The notes under the pieces: generated by a model
What the model saw: the letters and a program-made list of their open reading frames with translations, nothing else
Told to the model about the DNA's origin: nothing
Database searches by the model: none
Translations under genes and position numbers: made by a program
Shown here: one piece after another, positions 50,619-59,688 of the stretch
Layout of the letters: every line of letters begins with the position of its first letter
Numbering within the stretch: position 1 is the first letter of the stretch
Source of the DNA: an uncultured Clostridia bacterium
Lineage (GTDB): Bacteria; Bacillota; Clostridia; Christensenellales; Borkfalkiaceae
DNA length: 64,000 nucleotides
Assembly (NCBI GenBank): GCA_949282385.1
Contig: CASDOP010000012.1
Location: 53,949 to 117,948, forward strand
Reading direction: 5' to 3'

Positions 50619-51168
50619 TCTGCGGCAAAAAACAACCAAACGCCTTTAAAAAACTTGTGTAAACAATTAAACGGCTGCCCGATAAACCGCCGCACAAAAA
50701 CTTTAAAAAAGGAGCAGGCGCTTGCCCTTACGGACAGCCGCGCAAGTTTTTGCGCGGCGCGCCCTGTCAGGAGGTGTTCGCGCGGATATTCAAGCCTGTT
50801 TTGCATTAAAAATTGCGTTTGCGTCGGCATATGTGCGGGCGTATCGCAAAAACGCGAAAAAGCCGTCGTTTTTTGCCGAAAAAATGTTCGCGGGGCAATA
50901 TGTGCGGGGTAATGTTGCAAATTTGCCGCAGGGAACAGGCTTTTTCTGCGCTTTTGATGCGGTTAGCCGCAGCAATACGGCGCGGCAGCGCGCGGGCGCT
51001 TCCCCGCCGCAATTACTCCGCAGCCGTAACGCTAATTTCCCCGCAGCCGCACAGCAAATTATCCTGCCGCGCGACAGGCAGACGGGTAAAACTATAGTGT
51101 TAATTGACATATTTTGACGCGCGCGCATTTTTGTGCACGCGCATGCGCATAAAAATGCGCTCTTCGTA
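50619..51168. other. Degenerate GC-rich spacer with dispersed repeats
   Basis: No gene supported; all frames are short and lack ribosome sites. Two copies of the dispersed motif: 50824-50845 (TCGGCATATGTGCGGGCGTA) and 50892-50914 (GGGGCAATATGTGCGGGGTA). Near 51145, GTGCACGCGCATGCGC is palindromic. The spacer precedes the ABC exporter promoter. Confidence 0.5.
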
Positions 51169-51197
51169 TTGACAACGCGCCGCCGCGGTGATAAAAT
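51169..51197 (+). promoter_or_regulatory. Promoter of the ABC exporter operon
   Basis: TTGACA (51169-51174), 17 bases, TAAAAT (51192-51197). Confidence 0.8.
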
Positions 51198-51233
51198 GCG
51201 GTTTTGTAATATGTTTAGCAAGGAGAGAGCCGC

Positions 51234-53027
51234 GTGATTTTCGGCAAGCACATAAACAGGTACTATTTAAAATATTCTTGGATACTTCTCATAGGCATAG
51301 CCGCGCTCGTGCTGGTGGACTATTTCCAGCTCGAAGTTCCCGAACTTTACCGCATGGTAATCAACGGCATGAACACGGGTTTCGTCGAAACGGAAACGGG
51401 CGTCGTTCCCTTCGACATAAACTTCCTGCTCGACAGCATCTGCCTGCCCCTCGTAATAATAATTTTAGTCATGGTCGCTGGCAGATTTCTCTGGCGCATA
51501 TGCTTTTTCGGTTCGGCAATCAGGGTGGAAACGGACATCCGCAACAGAATGTTCGACCGCTGCAAAGATTTGTCCCACCAGTACTATCAGGTAAACAAAG
51601 TCGGCAACATGATGTCGCTTTTCACCAACGACCTCGAAACCGTGCAGGACTGCTTCGGTTCGGGCATTCTCATGCTGTGCGACGCGGCTTTTCTGGGCGC
51701 TCTCACCATTATTAAAATGTGGAACATGGACTGGCAGCTCACGCTGCTTTCGCTCATACCCATGGTTTTGCTTCTGGTGGGCGGCGCTATCGTCGCAAAA
51801 TATATGATGCTCAAGTGGGAAGAGCGTCAGGCGGTTTTTTCCGACCTTTCGGACTTCTCGCAGGAGAGCTTTTCGGGCATAGCCGTAATAAAGGCGTTCG
51901 TCAAGGAAGCGGCGGAGCTTCTCGCATTCAGAAAACTCAATAAAAAGAACGAAAAAGTCAATGTCGAGTACACAAGAATTTCCACATTGCTTACAATAGT
52001 CGTTACTCTGCTCGTAGAATCCGTCGTGTGCATAATTTTGGGCTACGGCGGCTATCTCGTCTACCTCGGCACTTTCAACGCAGGTCAGCTCGTCGAATAC
52101 ATAGGTTATTTCACCGCAATGGTCTGGCCCGTCATGGCTGTGTCGCAGCTCATAGAAATGACTTCGCGCGGCAAGGCTTCTTTAAACCGCATAAGCGAAC
52201 TTTTAAACGCCAAGCAGGACGTTATCGACCGCGAGGGCGCAGAGGAAGTGCAGGACATAGAGGGGAAAATTGAGTTCAGACACCTCACTTTCCGCTATCC
52301 CGACGGCGAGTTCGATGTTTTAAAGGACGTTTCTTTCACGATAGAGGCGGGCGAAAACGTCGGTCTGGTCGGCAAGACGGGTTCGGGCAAGACGACAATA
52401 GTCGACCTCATTCTCCGCACCTACAACGTCCCCGACGGCACAATTTTTATTGACGGACACGACGTAAACGATATATCCATACGCTGCGTGCGCGGTGCTG
52501 CGGCGTATGTCCCGCAGGATAATTTCCTGTTCAGCGACACGATAGAAAACAACATAGCTTTCGCCTACGAGGGCGCGGGCGGCGAGGAGGAGAGCGAAGC
52601 CGCAGAGCAGGCGGCGAGGCTCGCCGACGTTCACGACAACATCGTCGATTTCAAGGACGGCTATGCAACCGTGCTGGGCGAGCGCGGCGTAACCGTTTCG
52701 GGCGGACAGAAGCAGCGCATTTCCATCGCGAGGGCGCTCATGAAGAACGCCAAAATTCTCATTCTGGACGACTCCGTTTCGGCTGTGGACACCAAGACCG
52801 AACAGACCATAATGTCCAACCTCGCCTCGGCGCGCGCGGGCATGACGACAATTTTAATTGCCCACCGCATATCCACGGTGGAAAATATGGACAAGATTAT
52901 CTTTATCGACGACGGCAAAGTAGTCGCCGTCGGAAAACACGAAGAGCTGTACGCTTCCTGCCCCGACTACCGCAAAATGGTCGACTTGCAGAAGCTCGAA
53001 GCCGAAGGGGGTGAATACAATGCGTGA
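51234..53027 (+). CDS. ABC exporter half-transporter, degenerate catalytic site
   Basis: 597 residues, GTG start with AAGGAG upstream. Six-span exporter domain (about 1-320) then an ATPase domain: Walker A GKTGSGKT (about 377-384), signature SGGQKQR (about 487-493), Walker B LILDDS (about 508-513). The residue after the Walker B Asp is Asp, not the usual catalytic Glu, so its own ATP site should be weak. This fits heterodimers such as BmrCD. Partner starts in overlap at 53020. Confidence 0.9.
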   Translation: MIFGKHINRYYLKYSWILLIGIAALVLVDYFQLEVPELYRMVINGMNTGFVETETGVVPFDINFLLDSICLPLVIIILVMVAGRFLWRICFFGSAIRVETDIRNRMFDRCKDLSHQYYQVNKVGNMMSLFTNDLETVQDCFGSGILMLCDAAFLGALTIIKMWNMDWQLTLLSLIPMVLLLVGGAIVAKYMMLKWEERQAVFSDLSDFSQESFSGIAVIKAFVKEAAELLAFRKLNKKNEKVNVEYTRISTLLTIVVTLLVESVVCIILGYGGYLVYLGTFNAGQLVEYIGYFTAMVWPVMAVSQLIEMTSRGKASLNRISELLNAKQDVIDREGAEEVQDIEGKIEFRHLTFRYPDGEFDVLKDVSFTIEAGENVGLVGKTGSGKTTIVDLILRTYNVPDGTIFIDGHDVNDISIRCVRGAAAYVPQDNFLFSDTIENNIAFAYEGAGGEEESEAAEQAARLADVHDNIVDFKDGYATVLGERGVTVSGGQKQRISIARALMKNAKILILDDSVSAVDTKTEQTIMSNLASARAGMTTILIAHRISTVENMDKIIFIDDGKVVAVGKHEELYASCPDYRKMVDLQKLEAEGGEYNA

Positions 53028-54906
53028 GTATTATCCTCTGCTCGTTGCGGGCGGCATAATAGGGCTTGTTTCGGTAATTTTCGTAGCGGCATATGCCGCC
53101 GTCAAGAACAAAAAGCAGGCTGTCGGCTTTGAAAGGAACATGAAGGACGGCGAAATTGTGCGCCGCCTGCTCGCCTATGCCAAGCCGTACAAATTGCAGT
53201 TCGCGTGCGTCGGCGTGTGCATGCTCTTTTCAATCGCATACGACATTCTTTCCCCGCTCCTTATCGGCTACATAGAGGGACTTGTCAAACAGCAGTTCGA
53301 GCTTTCCCGCCTGTTCGCGCTCGTCGCGGTGTATGCGGGCATACTCATAGTATCTCTCATAAGCTCTTACATACAGGCAATGGTGCTTCAGCGCACGGGA
53401 CAGAAAATTCTTTCCGCGCTAAGGGAAGATCTGTTCACCCACATAGAGGGGCTTTCGCACGCCCAGCTCAACACCATTCCTGTCGGCAAGCTGGTAACCA
53501 GGGTAACCAACGACACCAACGCCATTTCGCTGATGTTCACAAACATTCTGGTAAACCTGTTCAAAAACTGCTTCGTCATAATCGGCGTGCTGGCGGCAAT
53601 GCTCTGCCTCAACTACGAGCTTACTTTAATGATACTTTGCTTTGTGCCGTTCATCGTGCTTTTCACCGTCATCTTCCGCAAGTTCTCGCGCATGGCGTAC
53701 CGCAAGGTTAAGGACGGCACAACGGACATAAACACCTTCCTTTCGGAAAATCTTTCGGGCATGAAAATAACCCAGATTTTCAACCGCGAAAAGAAGAAAA
53801 TGCAGGAGTTTTCCGCAAAAAACAGCAAACTCGCCCGCGCGAAACAGCAGGAAATCCTCGTGTTCGGCATATTCCGTCCCCTCGTTTACATGCTGTACAT
53901 AACTTCCGTCATGCTGCTTTTGTACCTCGGCGCAAAGGGCTACATACAGGACTTCACATTCCTCGGTCAGCGCATGACGAGCGAAGTGGTGGTAACTTTC
54001 TACATGTACATATCCAAGTTCTTCAACCCCATCCAGAGCCTTGCCGAGCAGTTCAACTGGCTGCAGTCGGCGTTCGCCTCGGCGGAAAAGATTTTCACCA
54101 TATTCGACCTTCAGCCGCAGGTGGTGGACGAAGAGGACGCGGAGGACGTGGAGACCATTAAGGGCGACATAGAGTTTAAAGACGTGTGGTTTGCGTATGT
54201 CCCCGGCGAGTGGGTATTAAAGGGCGTTTCCTTCAAGGTAAATGCAAACCAGACGGTGGCGTTCGTCGGCTCTACGGGCTCGGGCAAAACCACAATACTT
54301 TCGCTCATATGCCGCAACTACGACATACAGAAAGGTCAGATACTGATAGACGGCAAGGACATAAAAAAGATTAAAATTTCTTCGCTCAGGAAGCAGTTCG
54401 GTCAGATGTTGCAGGATGTATTCCTCTTTTCGGGAACGGTGCGCAGCAACATAGCGCTGCGCGACGAATTCTCCGACGAAGAGATTATGCGCGCCTGCGA
54501 ATATGTCAACGCCGCGCCTTTTATAAACAAACTCGAATACGGTCTGGACGAGGTCGTGCGCGAGCGCGGCAACAACTTCTCCGCGGGACAGAGGCAGCTT
54601 TTGTCCTTCGCCCGCACGATAATTCACAAGCCTTCTGTAATGATACTCGACGAGGCAACCGCCAACATCGACACCGAAACCGAGGTGCTCATACAGAACT
54701 CGCTCGAAAAGATGATGAACATCGGCACCATGTTAATTGTCGCGCACAGGCTGTCCACCATACGCAACGCCGACAACATAATAGTGCTTTCGCACGGCGA
54801 AATTATCGAGCAGGGCAGCCACAGACAGCTTTTAGCCGCAAAGGGCAGATATTACAGGCTGTACACCCTTCAGGTTCACAGGGAAAAACTCGCCGCGGGC
54901 GAATGA
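53020..54906 (+). CDS. ABC exporter half-transporter, catalytically normal
   Basis: 628 residues from the ATG at 53020 (AAGGGGGTGA upstream; a GTG at 53011 is less likely). An extra N-terminal span (about 5-25) precedes the six-span domain; the ATPase domain has Walker A GSTGSGKT (about 416-423), signature SAGQRQL (about 521-527) and Walker B MILDEA (about 540-545) with the catalytic Glu. It overlaps the first half-transporter by 8 bases. Drugs, lipids or peptides are likely substrates. Confidence 0.9.
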   Translation: MREYYPLLVAGGIIGLVSVIFVAAYAAVKNKKQAVGFERNMKDGEIVRRLLAYAKPYKLQFACVGVCMLFSIAYDILSPLLIGYIEGLVKQQFELSRLFALVAVYAGILIVSLISSYIQAMVLQRTGQKILSALREDLFTHIEGLSHAQLNTIPVGKLVTRVTNDTNAISLMFTNILVNLFKNCFVIIGVLAAMLCLNYELTLMILCFVPFIVLFTVIFRKFSRMAYRKVKDGTTDINTFLSENLSGMKITQIFNREKKKMQEFSAKNSKLARAKQQEILVFGIFRPLVYMLYITSVMLLLYLGAKGYIQDFTFLGQRMTSEVVVTFYMYISKFFNPIQSLAEQFNWLQSAFASAEKIFTIFDLQPQVVDEEDAEDVETIKGDIEFKDVWFAYVPGEWVLKGVSFKVNANQTVAFVGSTGSGKTTILSLICRNYDIQKGQILIDGKDIKKIKISSLRKQFGQMLQDVFLFSGTVRSNIALRDEFSDEEIMRACEYVNAAPFINKLEYGLDEVVRERGNNFSAGQRQLLSFARTIIHKPSVMILDEATANIDTETEVLIQNSLEKMMNIGTMLIVAHRLSTIRNADNIIVLSHGEIIEQGSHRQLLAAKGRYYRLYTLQVHREKLAAGE

Positions 54907-55040
54907 TTTGCTTTATTTTTTCGCAGCGAACATAAATTTCTTCCTCTCGGCGCGCTCCGTCTTTTCCGCTTTGCCCGACGGCGCGTATCTGTAACCGCGC
55001 AAAAGCGGGAGTAAAATTCAAAGGTAAAAATTAATTTAAA

Positions 55041-55080
55041 AGCCGCCCTTCCGCATTTTGCGGAAGGGCGGCTCGCATTT
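55041..55080 (+). terminator. Terminator of the ABC exporter operon
   Basis: Perfect 14-bp stem (55041-55054 with 55060-55073), 5-base loop, then CGCATTTTTG. Confidence 0.8.
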
Positions 55081-55210
55081 TTGTGCGCGTCGGTTCTTGC
55101 ACTTTTGTGCGCGACAGCTCGCTTTTCTGTGCGCGGTTTGCTTTTTTGTGTCTGTTGCGATTTACTTTTTGTACGCGGCAGCTTGATTTTTTGTGATTAT
55201 TGCGGCGGCT
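55071..55210. repeat. Degenerate tandem repeat, unit about 23-26 bp
   Basis: About six units of the form GCTCGC-TTTTTGTGCGCG-C follow one another, decaying to the right (TTTTTGTGCGCG near 55077, CTTTTGTGCGCG near 55101, CTTTTCTGTGCG near 55124, TTTTTTGTG near 55143, CTTTTTGTACGCG near 55165). The spacer 54907-55409 also holds a 15-bp GC palindrome at 55316-55348 with no T-run after it on either strand. No gene is supported. Confidence 0.65.
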
Positions 55211-55409
55211 CGCCTTATTTGAGTTGGTTTGAATATACGCGTTCGCTTTAATCGCGCCGCATGCCGTTCGTGCGCCCGCGCCGCTTGTGCGCAGGGAACG
55301 ATAAAAGCGCGTTCTGCGCCCCGCGGCGGAATATCCGCCGCGGGGCGCAAAAAAGGGGGTAGGCAGATGATTTATCAAAGAGCGGGGGATATTGCTCCGC
55401 GAATGCGTT

Positions 55410-56609
55410 TTATGCCGTTAATAAAGAGGTATTTTGCGGGCGGTTGTCGCGATCTTCGTCAAATCTGCCGAAGTTTTCGTTTCTTCCGTCCGAAAATTCG
55501 TAGCGGTAGCTGCCCTCGCTCACGTGTACGGTAAAGCTTACCTTCTCGCCGCATATCGTGCCGCGCGCATATATAGCGTTATCGTTTGCGGACGCGGAAA
55601 ATTTAAGTTCGTCGCGCTGTCCGTCGCGCTCTGCCGACATAGCTATTTCCAGCTCGCCGTCCTCGTTTTCGTACTGTATGACGGTCGTGCTTACAAGTTC
55701 GCCGTCCTCGTACACTCTGTAAACATACTCCGTTTCCAGCTCGTTTTCGCCGTATTCCGTCTCGGCTTCGTGTTCCTGCTTAACTTCAATGTAGGAGCGT
55801 CTGTCTGTCGAGGTAAATGCCGTCAGTTCAAGCTCGCTTTCCTGCTCGCTTTCGCCGCTTTCGCTCTCGCTCTGGGTGCTGTAAACGCCCTCTACGGGAT
55901 AACTTTTGTCGCCTGCCGCAAGCACGCCCTCTATCGAGTAATTTTCCTCGCTTTCGTTTCCGTCGGTTTCGCCGCCCGTGAAAGTCCTGTTATAGTACAT
56001 AACATAACTTACGCTGTTGCCCAGAATGTCCGTGCTTGTTATCGTCATGGCGCAGTCGTAGCCGCCCTTGTCGCTCTCCACGGCGCTCTCTATAGCGCCG
56101 TCGCTCAGCAGGCTCTCGATGAGCGCCATATATTTATTGATTTCGCCCAGGCGCTCCGTAGCGCCGTTGCCGTTTGCAGTAAGGGATGAAGCCGCGCTCG
56201 CTCCGCTGCCGCTTGCAAAAACAGATGCGACCGCGCTCGCTCCGCCGCTTTCGGGCGTGGAAAGTATGCTTCCGAGGGATGCCGCGCCGTAAGCGTAGAA
56301 GGACTGCGCGTCGGTTATTTCTTCAAACTTGTTTTCGCCGTCGGCAAGGGGAGGCATTGTCGTCTGTCTGCCGAACAGCGCGGGCAGAATTATGCACGCG
56401 GCTATAATTATCGCCAGCGCCGCCGCGCAGATTGTTATTATCGTTCTGCGGCTTAAACCGCTCTTTTCCGTTCCGCCGCCCGCAACGGCTTTAACCTGTT
56501 GTTCCCCGCCGTAGCCAAGGCGGGATTTTATGCTCTCTTTCACGCTCTCGTCGGGCAGAATTTGCCGAGAATTTTGCGCAAGCATTTTTTTAATGTCTTT
56601 ATCCTTCAT
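55410..56609 (-). CDS. Membrane anti-sigma factor with large outer domain
   Basis: 399 residues. Cytoplasmic N-terminus (about 1-53), one membrane span (about 55-80, TIITICAAALAIIIAACIILPALF), a low-complexity Ser/Ala/Gly stretch, then an outer beta-rich domain with YMALIESLLSDGAIESAVES, ILGNSVSYVMYYN and a Ser/Glu run. The start overlaps the sigma gene end by 11 bases, the standard sigma/anti-sigma coupling. The outer domain matches the divergent lipoprotein at 57331, suggesting a shared ligand or partner. Confidence 0.7.
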   Translation of the reverse strand: MKDKDIKKMLAQNSRQILPDESVKESIKSRLGYGGEQQVKAVAGGGTEKSGLSRRTIITICAAALAIIIAACIILPALFGRQTTMPPLADGENKFEEITDAQSFYAYGAASLGSILSTPESGGASAVASVFASGSGASAASSLTANGNGATERLGEINKYMALIESLLSDGAIESAVESDKGGYDCAMTITSTDILGNSVSYVMYYNRTFTGGETDGNESEENYSIEGVLAAGDKSYPVEGVYSTQSESESGESEQESELELTAFTSTDRRSYIEVKQEHEAETEYGENELETEYVYRVYEDGELVSTTVIQYENEDGELEIAMSAERDGQRDELKFSASANDNAIYARGTICGEKVSFTVHVSEGSYRYEFSDGRNENFGRFDEDRDNRPQNTSLLTA

Positions 56610-57129
56610 TTCCGCCCTCCTTTATGAGATATTCCTTTAGTTTTTTAATCGCCTGATTGTTCTTCCAGGTTACCGTGCCTATGGGCAAGCCCGTCATTTC
56701 GGCGACTTCCCGCCGCTTGTAGCCCGCCACCTGGCAGAGCATTAAAATTTCATATTCGTCCTCGGCGAGTACTTTCGCCGCGGCGTCGAAGATAAACGGC
56801 GTCTGCGTTTCCGTCTGCCCGTAGCGGTAACTTTCCGCGTCGAAGTCGGTGGAAATTTCCCGTCGGTACTTTTTCAGATGGTTGAGCGCGAGCGACTTTG
56901 CAATCGTGCATATCCATGCCGTAAAGTTGGTGCCGAGCGAGTAACTTTCAAGCGAGGATACCGCCTTAATGTAGGTATCCTGCATTATGTCCTCGGCGTA
57001 CATTCTGTCGCGCACTATGTAGAGTATGGCAAAATACACCGAACGGTTGGTGCGTTCGTAAATGTAGTCGAACGCCCGTCTGTCGCCCTCCGCGAGCTGC
57101 GCCACCTTTTTTTCGAGTTTGTCGCTCAT
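56599..57129 (-). CDS. ECF RNA polymerase sigma factor
   Basis: 176 residues. Region 2 (about 18-85; FDYIYERTNRSVYFAILYIV and AEDIMQDTYIKA, WICTIAKSLALNHLKK) and region 4 (about 115-165; YEILMLCQVAGYKRREVAEM, LPIGTVTWKNNQAIKKL) are clear, with the short linker of group 4 sigmas. The overlap with the anti-sigma gene implies that it is held at the membrane until a signal comes. It is divergent from a lipoprotein gene, with an inverted repeat at 57284-57317 between them. Confidence 0.92.
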   Translation of the reverse strand: MSDKLEKKVAQLAEGDRRAFDYIYERTNRSVYFAILYIVRDRMYAEDIMQDTYIKAVSSLESYSLGTNFTAWICTIAKSLALNHLKKYRREISTDFDAESYRYGQTETQTPFIFDAAAKVLAEDEYEILMLCQVAGYKRREVAEMTGLPIGTVTWKNNQAIKKLKEYLIKEGGNEG

Positions 57130-57283
57130 AAATTTCTTTCCGTATTATAAACAATTATTGCTGTGCGTTTTGTTGGCAAAACGCAAAAATTTCTTAAAAA
57201 AATAATAACAGCAAAGCGCGGCAAAGTCAACAAAGCAAAAAATTTAAAAAAAATTTAATAATTCTCCAACAAAACGGCATACT

Positions 57284-57317
57284 GCGGTTGTTATATAGTT
57301 GAAATCAATTCAACCGC
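57284..57317. promoter_or_regulatory. Nested inverted repeats in the sigma-lipoprotein gap
   Basis: GCGGTTG/CAACCGC (57284-57290, 57311-57317) enclosing GTTGAA/TTCAAC (57298-57303, 57309-57314), 14 bases before the lipoprotein ATG and overlapping its GGAGG site. Could be an operator or RNA hairpin over the ribosome site. Confidence 0.5.
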
Positions 57318-57330
57318 GGAGGTAAAAAAT

Positions 57331-58413
57331 ATGAAAAAACTCATGGTCTCTTTAATAATGTCTGCGGCTCTCGCAGCAACTCTCTTTACCGCCTGCACGC
57401 AGGAGCAGGGCAGCCAGTCGCAGCCTTTGTATGACTATCTCACCACAACGCAGTCGGTCTACGGCTTCAGCGCGGCGTCTTCCGCCATGGTAATTTCCGA
57501 TATGTCTGCGGCTTCAGCCCAAAAGGCTTCCGCACTCCTTGAACAGGGAGAAGAACAGGTAAGCGGCGGTTCGACCGAGAATATGCCCGAGACAACGCCC
57601 GAGCAGGGTACAGAGCAAGCCCCCGAGCAGGGAACGGAACAGACGCCCGAACAGGGTACAGAGCAAGCTCCCGAGCAGGCGACTGAGCTGGACGGTTATC
57701 TTACGCTTGTCGGCAGTCTTCTCAGCGACGGCGGGTTCGCCATGATTTCGCAGACTTCCGACAGGGCGGAATATACCGAAAAGATGATAGTCTCCTGCAG
57801 GGACATATCGGGCAATCAGGTCAGCTATATGATGTACTACAACCAGCTTCTCACCGAAAGCGAAGAGGATGAGGGCGAGATTGAAGAAACATACAGCATA
57901 GAGGGCGTAATGATAGTGGACGGAGCCGAGTACGCCATTCGCGGCGAGCGCGAAAACGAAACCGAGGGCGACGAGAGCGAGGCGGAAACATCCTTCCGCG
58001 TAACGCTGGGCGAAAACAGCTACATGCTCGTCGAACAGAGCTTCGAGCAGGAAAGGGACGAAGTCGAGCAGGAATTCACCTATAAAGTTTACGAAAACGG
58101 CAGGCTTACGGCGCGCAGCTCGTTCAAGTACGAAACGGGCGACGACGGTCAGACCGAAGTCAAAATGACCTCTTTTGCAGGCGGAAAGACTGACGTGTTC
58201 TACTTTGAAAAGGACAGAGTTGACGGTCGCGACGTAATACGCCTGCGCGTGGGAACGGGCGCCGATGCGAAGCGCTACATCATAGTCGCCGTTACCGACG
58301 GCGAGGGCAACGTCAGCTACGAATATCTTGACGAAGGACAGTCGCTGCAGGACAGACAGCGCCTTACAGAGCAGGACAGACAGCGCGACGGACGTTGCTC
58401 CGACGAAGCGTGA
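57331..58413 (+). CDS. Lipoprotein sharing the anti-sigma outer domain
   Basis: 360 residues. Lipobox signal (ATLFTAC, Cys at residue 22), then a repetitive linker of PEQGTEQ units (about 85-115), then a domain matching the anti-sigma outer part: YLTLVGSLLSDGGFAMISQT and ISGNQVSYMMYYN, followed by an acidic region and a Glu-rich C-terminus. It starts 12 bases after GGAGG and is divergent from the sigma operon. Inference: it is the sensor or decoy partner of the anti-sigma factor, or is regulated by that sigma. Function unknown. Confidence 0.75.
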   Translation: MKKLMVSLIMSAALAATLFTACTQEQGSQSQPLYDYLTTTQSVYGFSAASSAMVISDMSAASAQKASALLEQGEEQVSGGSTENMPETTPEQGTEQAPEQGTEQTPEQGTEQAPEQATELDGYLTLVGSLLSDGGFAMISQTSDRAEYTEKMIVSCRDISGNQVSYMMYYNQLLTESEEDEGEIEETYSIEGVMIVDGAEYAIRGERENETEGDESEAETSFRVTLGENSYMLVEQSFEQERDEVEQEFTYKVYENGRLTARSSFKYETGDDGQTEVKMTSFAGGKTDVFYFEKDRVDGRDVIRLRVGTGADAKRYIIVAVTDGEGNVSYEYLDEGQSLQDRQRLTEQDRQRDGRCSDEA

Positions 58414-58461
58414 AAGATATAAATTTAAGGTAACCGATATAACGCTTAAAAAATAAATACC

Positions 58462-58500
58462 GCCCCGCGCCCGCATTTTTTGCGGGCGCGGGGCTTTTTA
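58462..58500 (+). terminator. Terminator of the lipoprotein gene
   Basis: Perfect 14-bp GC-rich stem (58462-58475 with 58481-58494), TTTTT loop, then TTTTTATA. Confidence 0.88.
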
Positions 58501-58606
58501 TACGGGTTATGCTGCGTTCAAATCCGCGCGCGTTTGCGGGTATGTGTATATTGTGTTAATTATTAACGAAAAGAGGGCTTCTGAGTTATAAAAGTTGTCA
58601 ATTTGG

Positions 58607-58635
58607 TTGAATTGTTGCGCGCGTTGTGCTATAAT
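58607..58635 (+). promoter_or_regulatory. Promoter of the SDR gene
   Basis: TTGAAT (58607-58612), 17 bases, TATAAT (58630-58635), with AAGGAG and the ATG about 20-35 bases later. Confidence 0.75.
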
Positions 58636-58671
58636 AAAAGGGAACTTCAAAAAAAAGGAGAATTTAATTTT

Positions 58672-59472
58672 ATGAAAATGGAAGATTTCAGACTGGACGG
58701 TAAAGTCGCTCTCGTTACGGGCGCTTCCTACGGTATAGGCTACGCTATCGCAAAGGGCATGGCAGCCGCAGGCGCAACCATCGCATTCTGCGACATCAAG
58801 CAGGAACTTGTGGACAAGGGTCTTGCTTCTTACAAGGCAGACGGCATCAAGGCTTACGGCTATGTATGCAACGTATGCGACGAAGCAGCCGTACAGGCAA
58901 TGGTTAAGACTATCGAAAAGGAAATCGGCGTTATCGACATCCTCGTCAACAACGCAGGCATCATCAAGAGAATTCCCATGTGCGAAATGACGGCAGATGA
59001 ATTCAGACAGGTTATCGACGTCGACCTCAATGCTCCCTTCATCTGCGCAAAGGCAGTCATTCCTTCGATGATAAAGAAGGGACACGGCAAGATCATCAAC
59101 ATCTGCTCCATGATGAGCGAACTCGGTCGCGAAACCGTTTCCGCATACGCAGCAGCAAAGGGCGGTCTTAAAATGCTCACCCGCAACATCTGCTCCGAAT
59201 ACGGCGAATACAACATTCAGTGCAACGGCATAGGTCCCGGCTACATCGCAACACCCCAGACGGCTCCTCTCCGCGAACGCCAGCCCGACGGTTCCCGTCA
59301 CCCCTTCGACTCGTTCATCATCGCAAAGACGCCCGCAGGTCGCTGGCTCGAAGCCGACGAACTCGCCGCTCCCGCAGTATTCCTCGCTTCCGACGCGTCC
59401 AACGCAGTCAACGGTCATATTCTCTATGTCGACGGCGGTATACTCGCATACATCGGCAAACAGCCCAAATAA
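58672..59472 (+). CDS. SDR-family dehydrogenase (KduD/gluconate dehydrogenase-like)
   Basis: 266 residues from the ATG at 58672 with AAGGAG upstream. Rossmann TGASYGIGYAIA (about 17-28), NNAGI (about 92-96), catalytic Ser in ICSMMSE and SAYAAAKGG Tyr-Lys (about 158-166), and the C-terminal GHILYVDGG. Resembles gluconate 5-dehydrogenase and 2-deoxy-gluconate 3-dehydrogenase (KduD), so it probably oxidises or reduces a sugar acid with NAD(P). Favoured codons and a perfect -10 box point to strong expression. Alone. Confidence 0.88.
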   Translation: MKMEDFRLDGKVALVTGASYGIGYAIAKGMAAAGATIAFCDIKQELVDKGLASYKADGIKAYGYVCNVCDEAAVQAMVKTIEKEIGVIDILVNNAGIIKRIPMCEMTADEFRQVIDVDLNAPFICAKAVIPSMIKKGHGKIINICSMMSELGRETVSAYAAAKGGLKMLTRNICSEYGEYNIQCNGIGPGYIATPQTAPLRERQPDGSRHPFDSFIIAKTPAGRWLEADELAAPAVFLASDASNAVNGHILYVDGGILAYIGKQPK

Positions 59473-59488
59473 TTTAAAAAAATCTTTC

Positions 59489-59522
59489 AGCGCCGCGCAA
59501 AAACTTGCGCGGCGCTTTTTTT
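59489..59522 (+). terminator. Terminator of the SDR gene
   Basis: Perfect 12-bp stem (59489-59500 with 59505-59516), AAAC loop, then a T-run. Confidence 0.9.
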
Positions 59523-59688
59523 CAAAAGCGCCGCCGCGAGCCCGATTAATTGTTTGCGCGCGCGGCAGATAAGGGCAGCGCGGCGAAAACGGGCGCGGGC
59601 GAGAAATGCGCTGCGCGCCCGAAAATACGGATAAGGGCGGAACAAAAAAGCGAAAAGACGGCTCAATAAAGAATGCAAAGACACAAAT

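Noticed and set aside
55316..55348. 15-bp palindrome as terminator of the anti-sigma gene
   Set aside because: On the minus strand the T-run precedes rather than follows the hairpin, and none follows on the plus strand.
57514..58476. 320-residue frame opposite the lipoprotein
   Set aside because: The plus strand encodes a lipobox protein with a domain matching the anti-sigma factor; the reverse is a shadow crossing the terminator.
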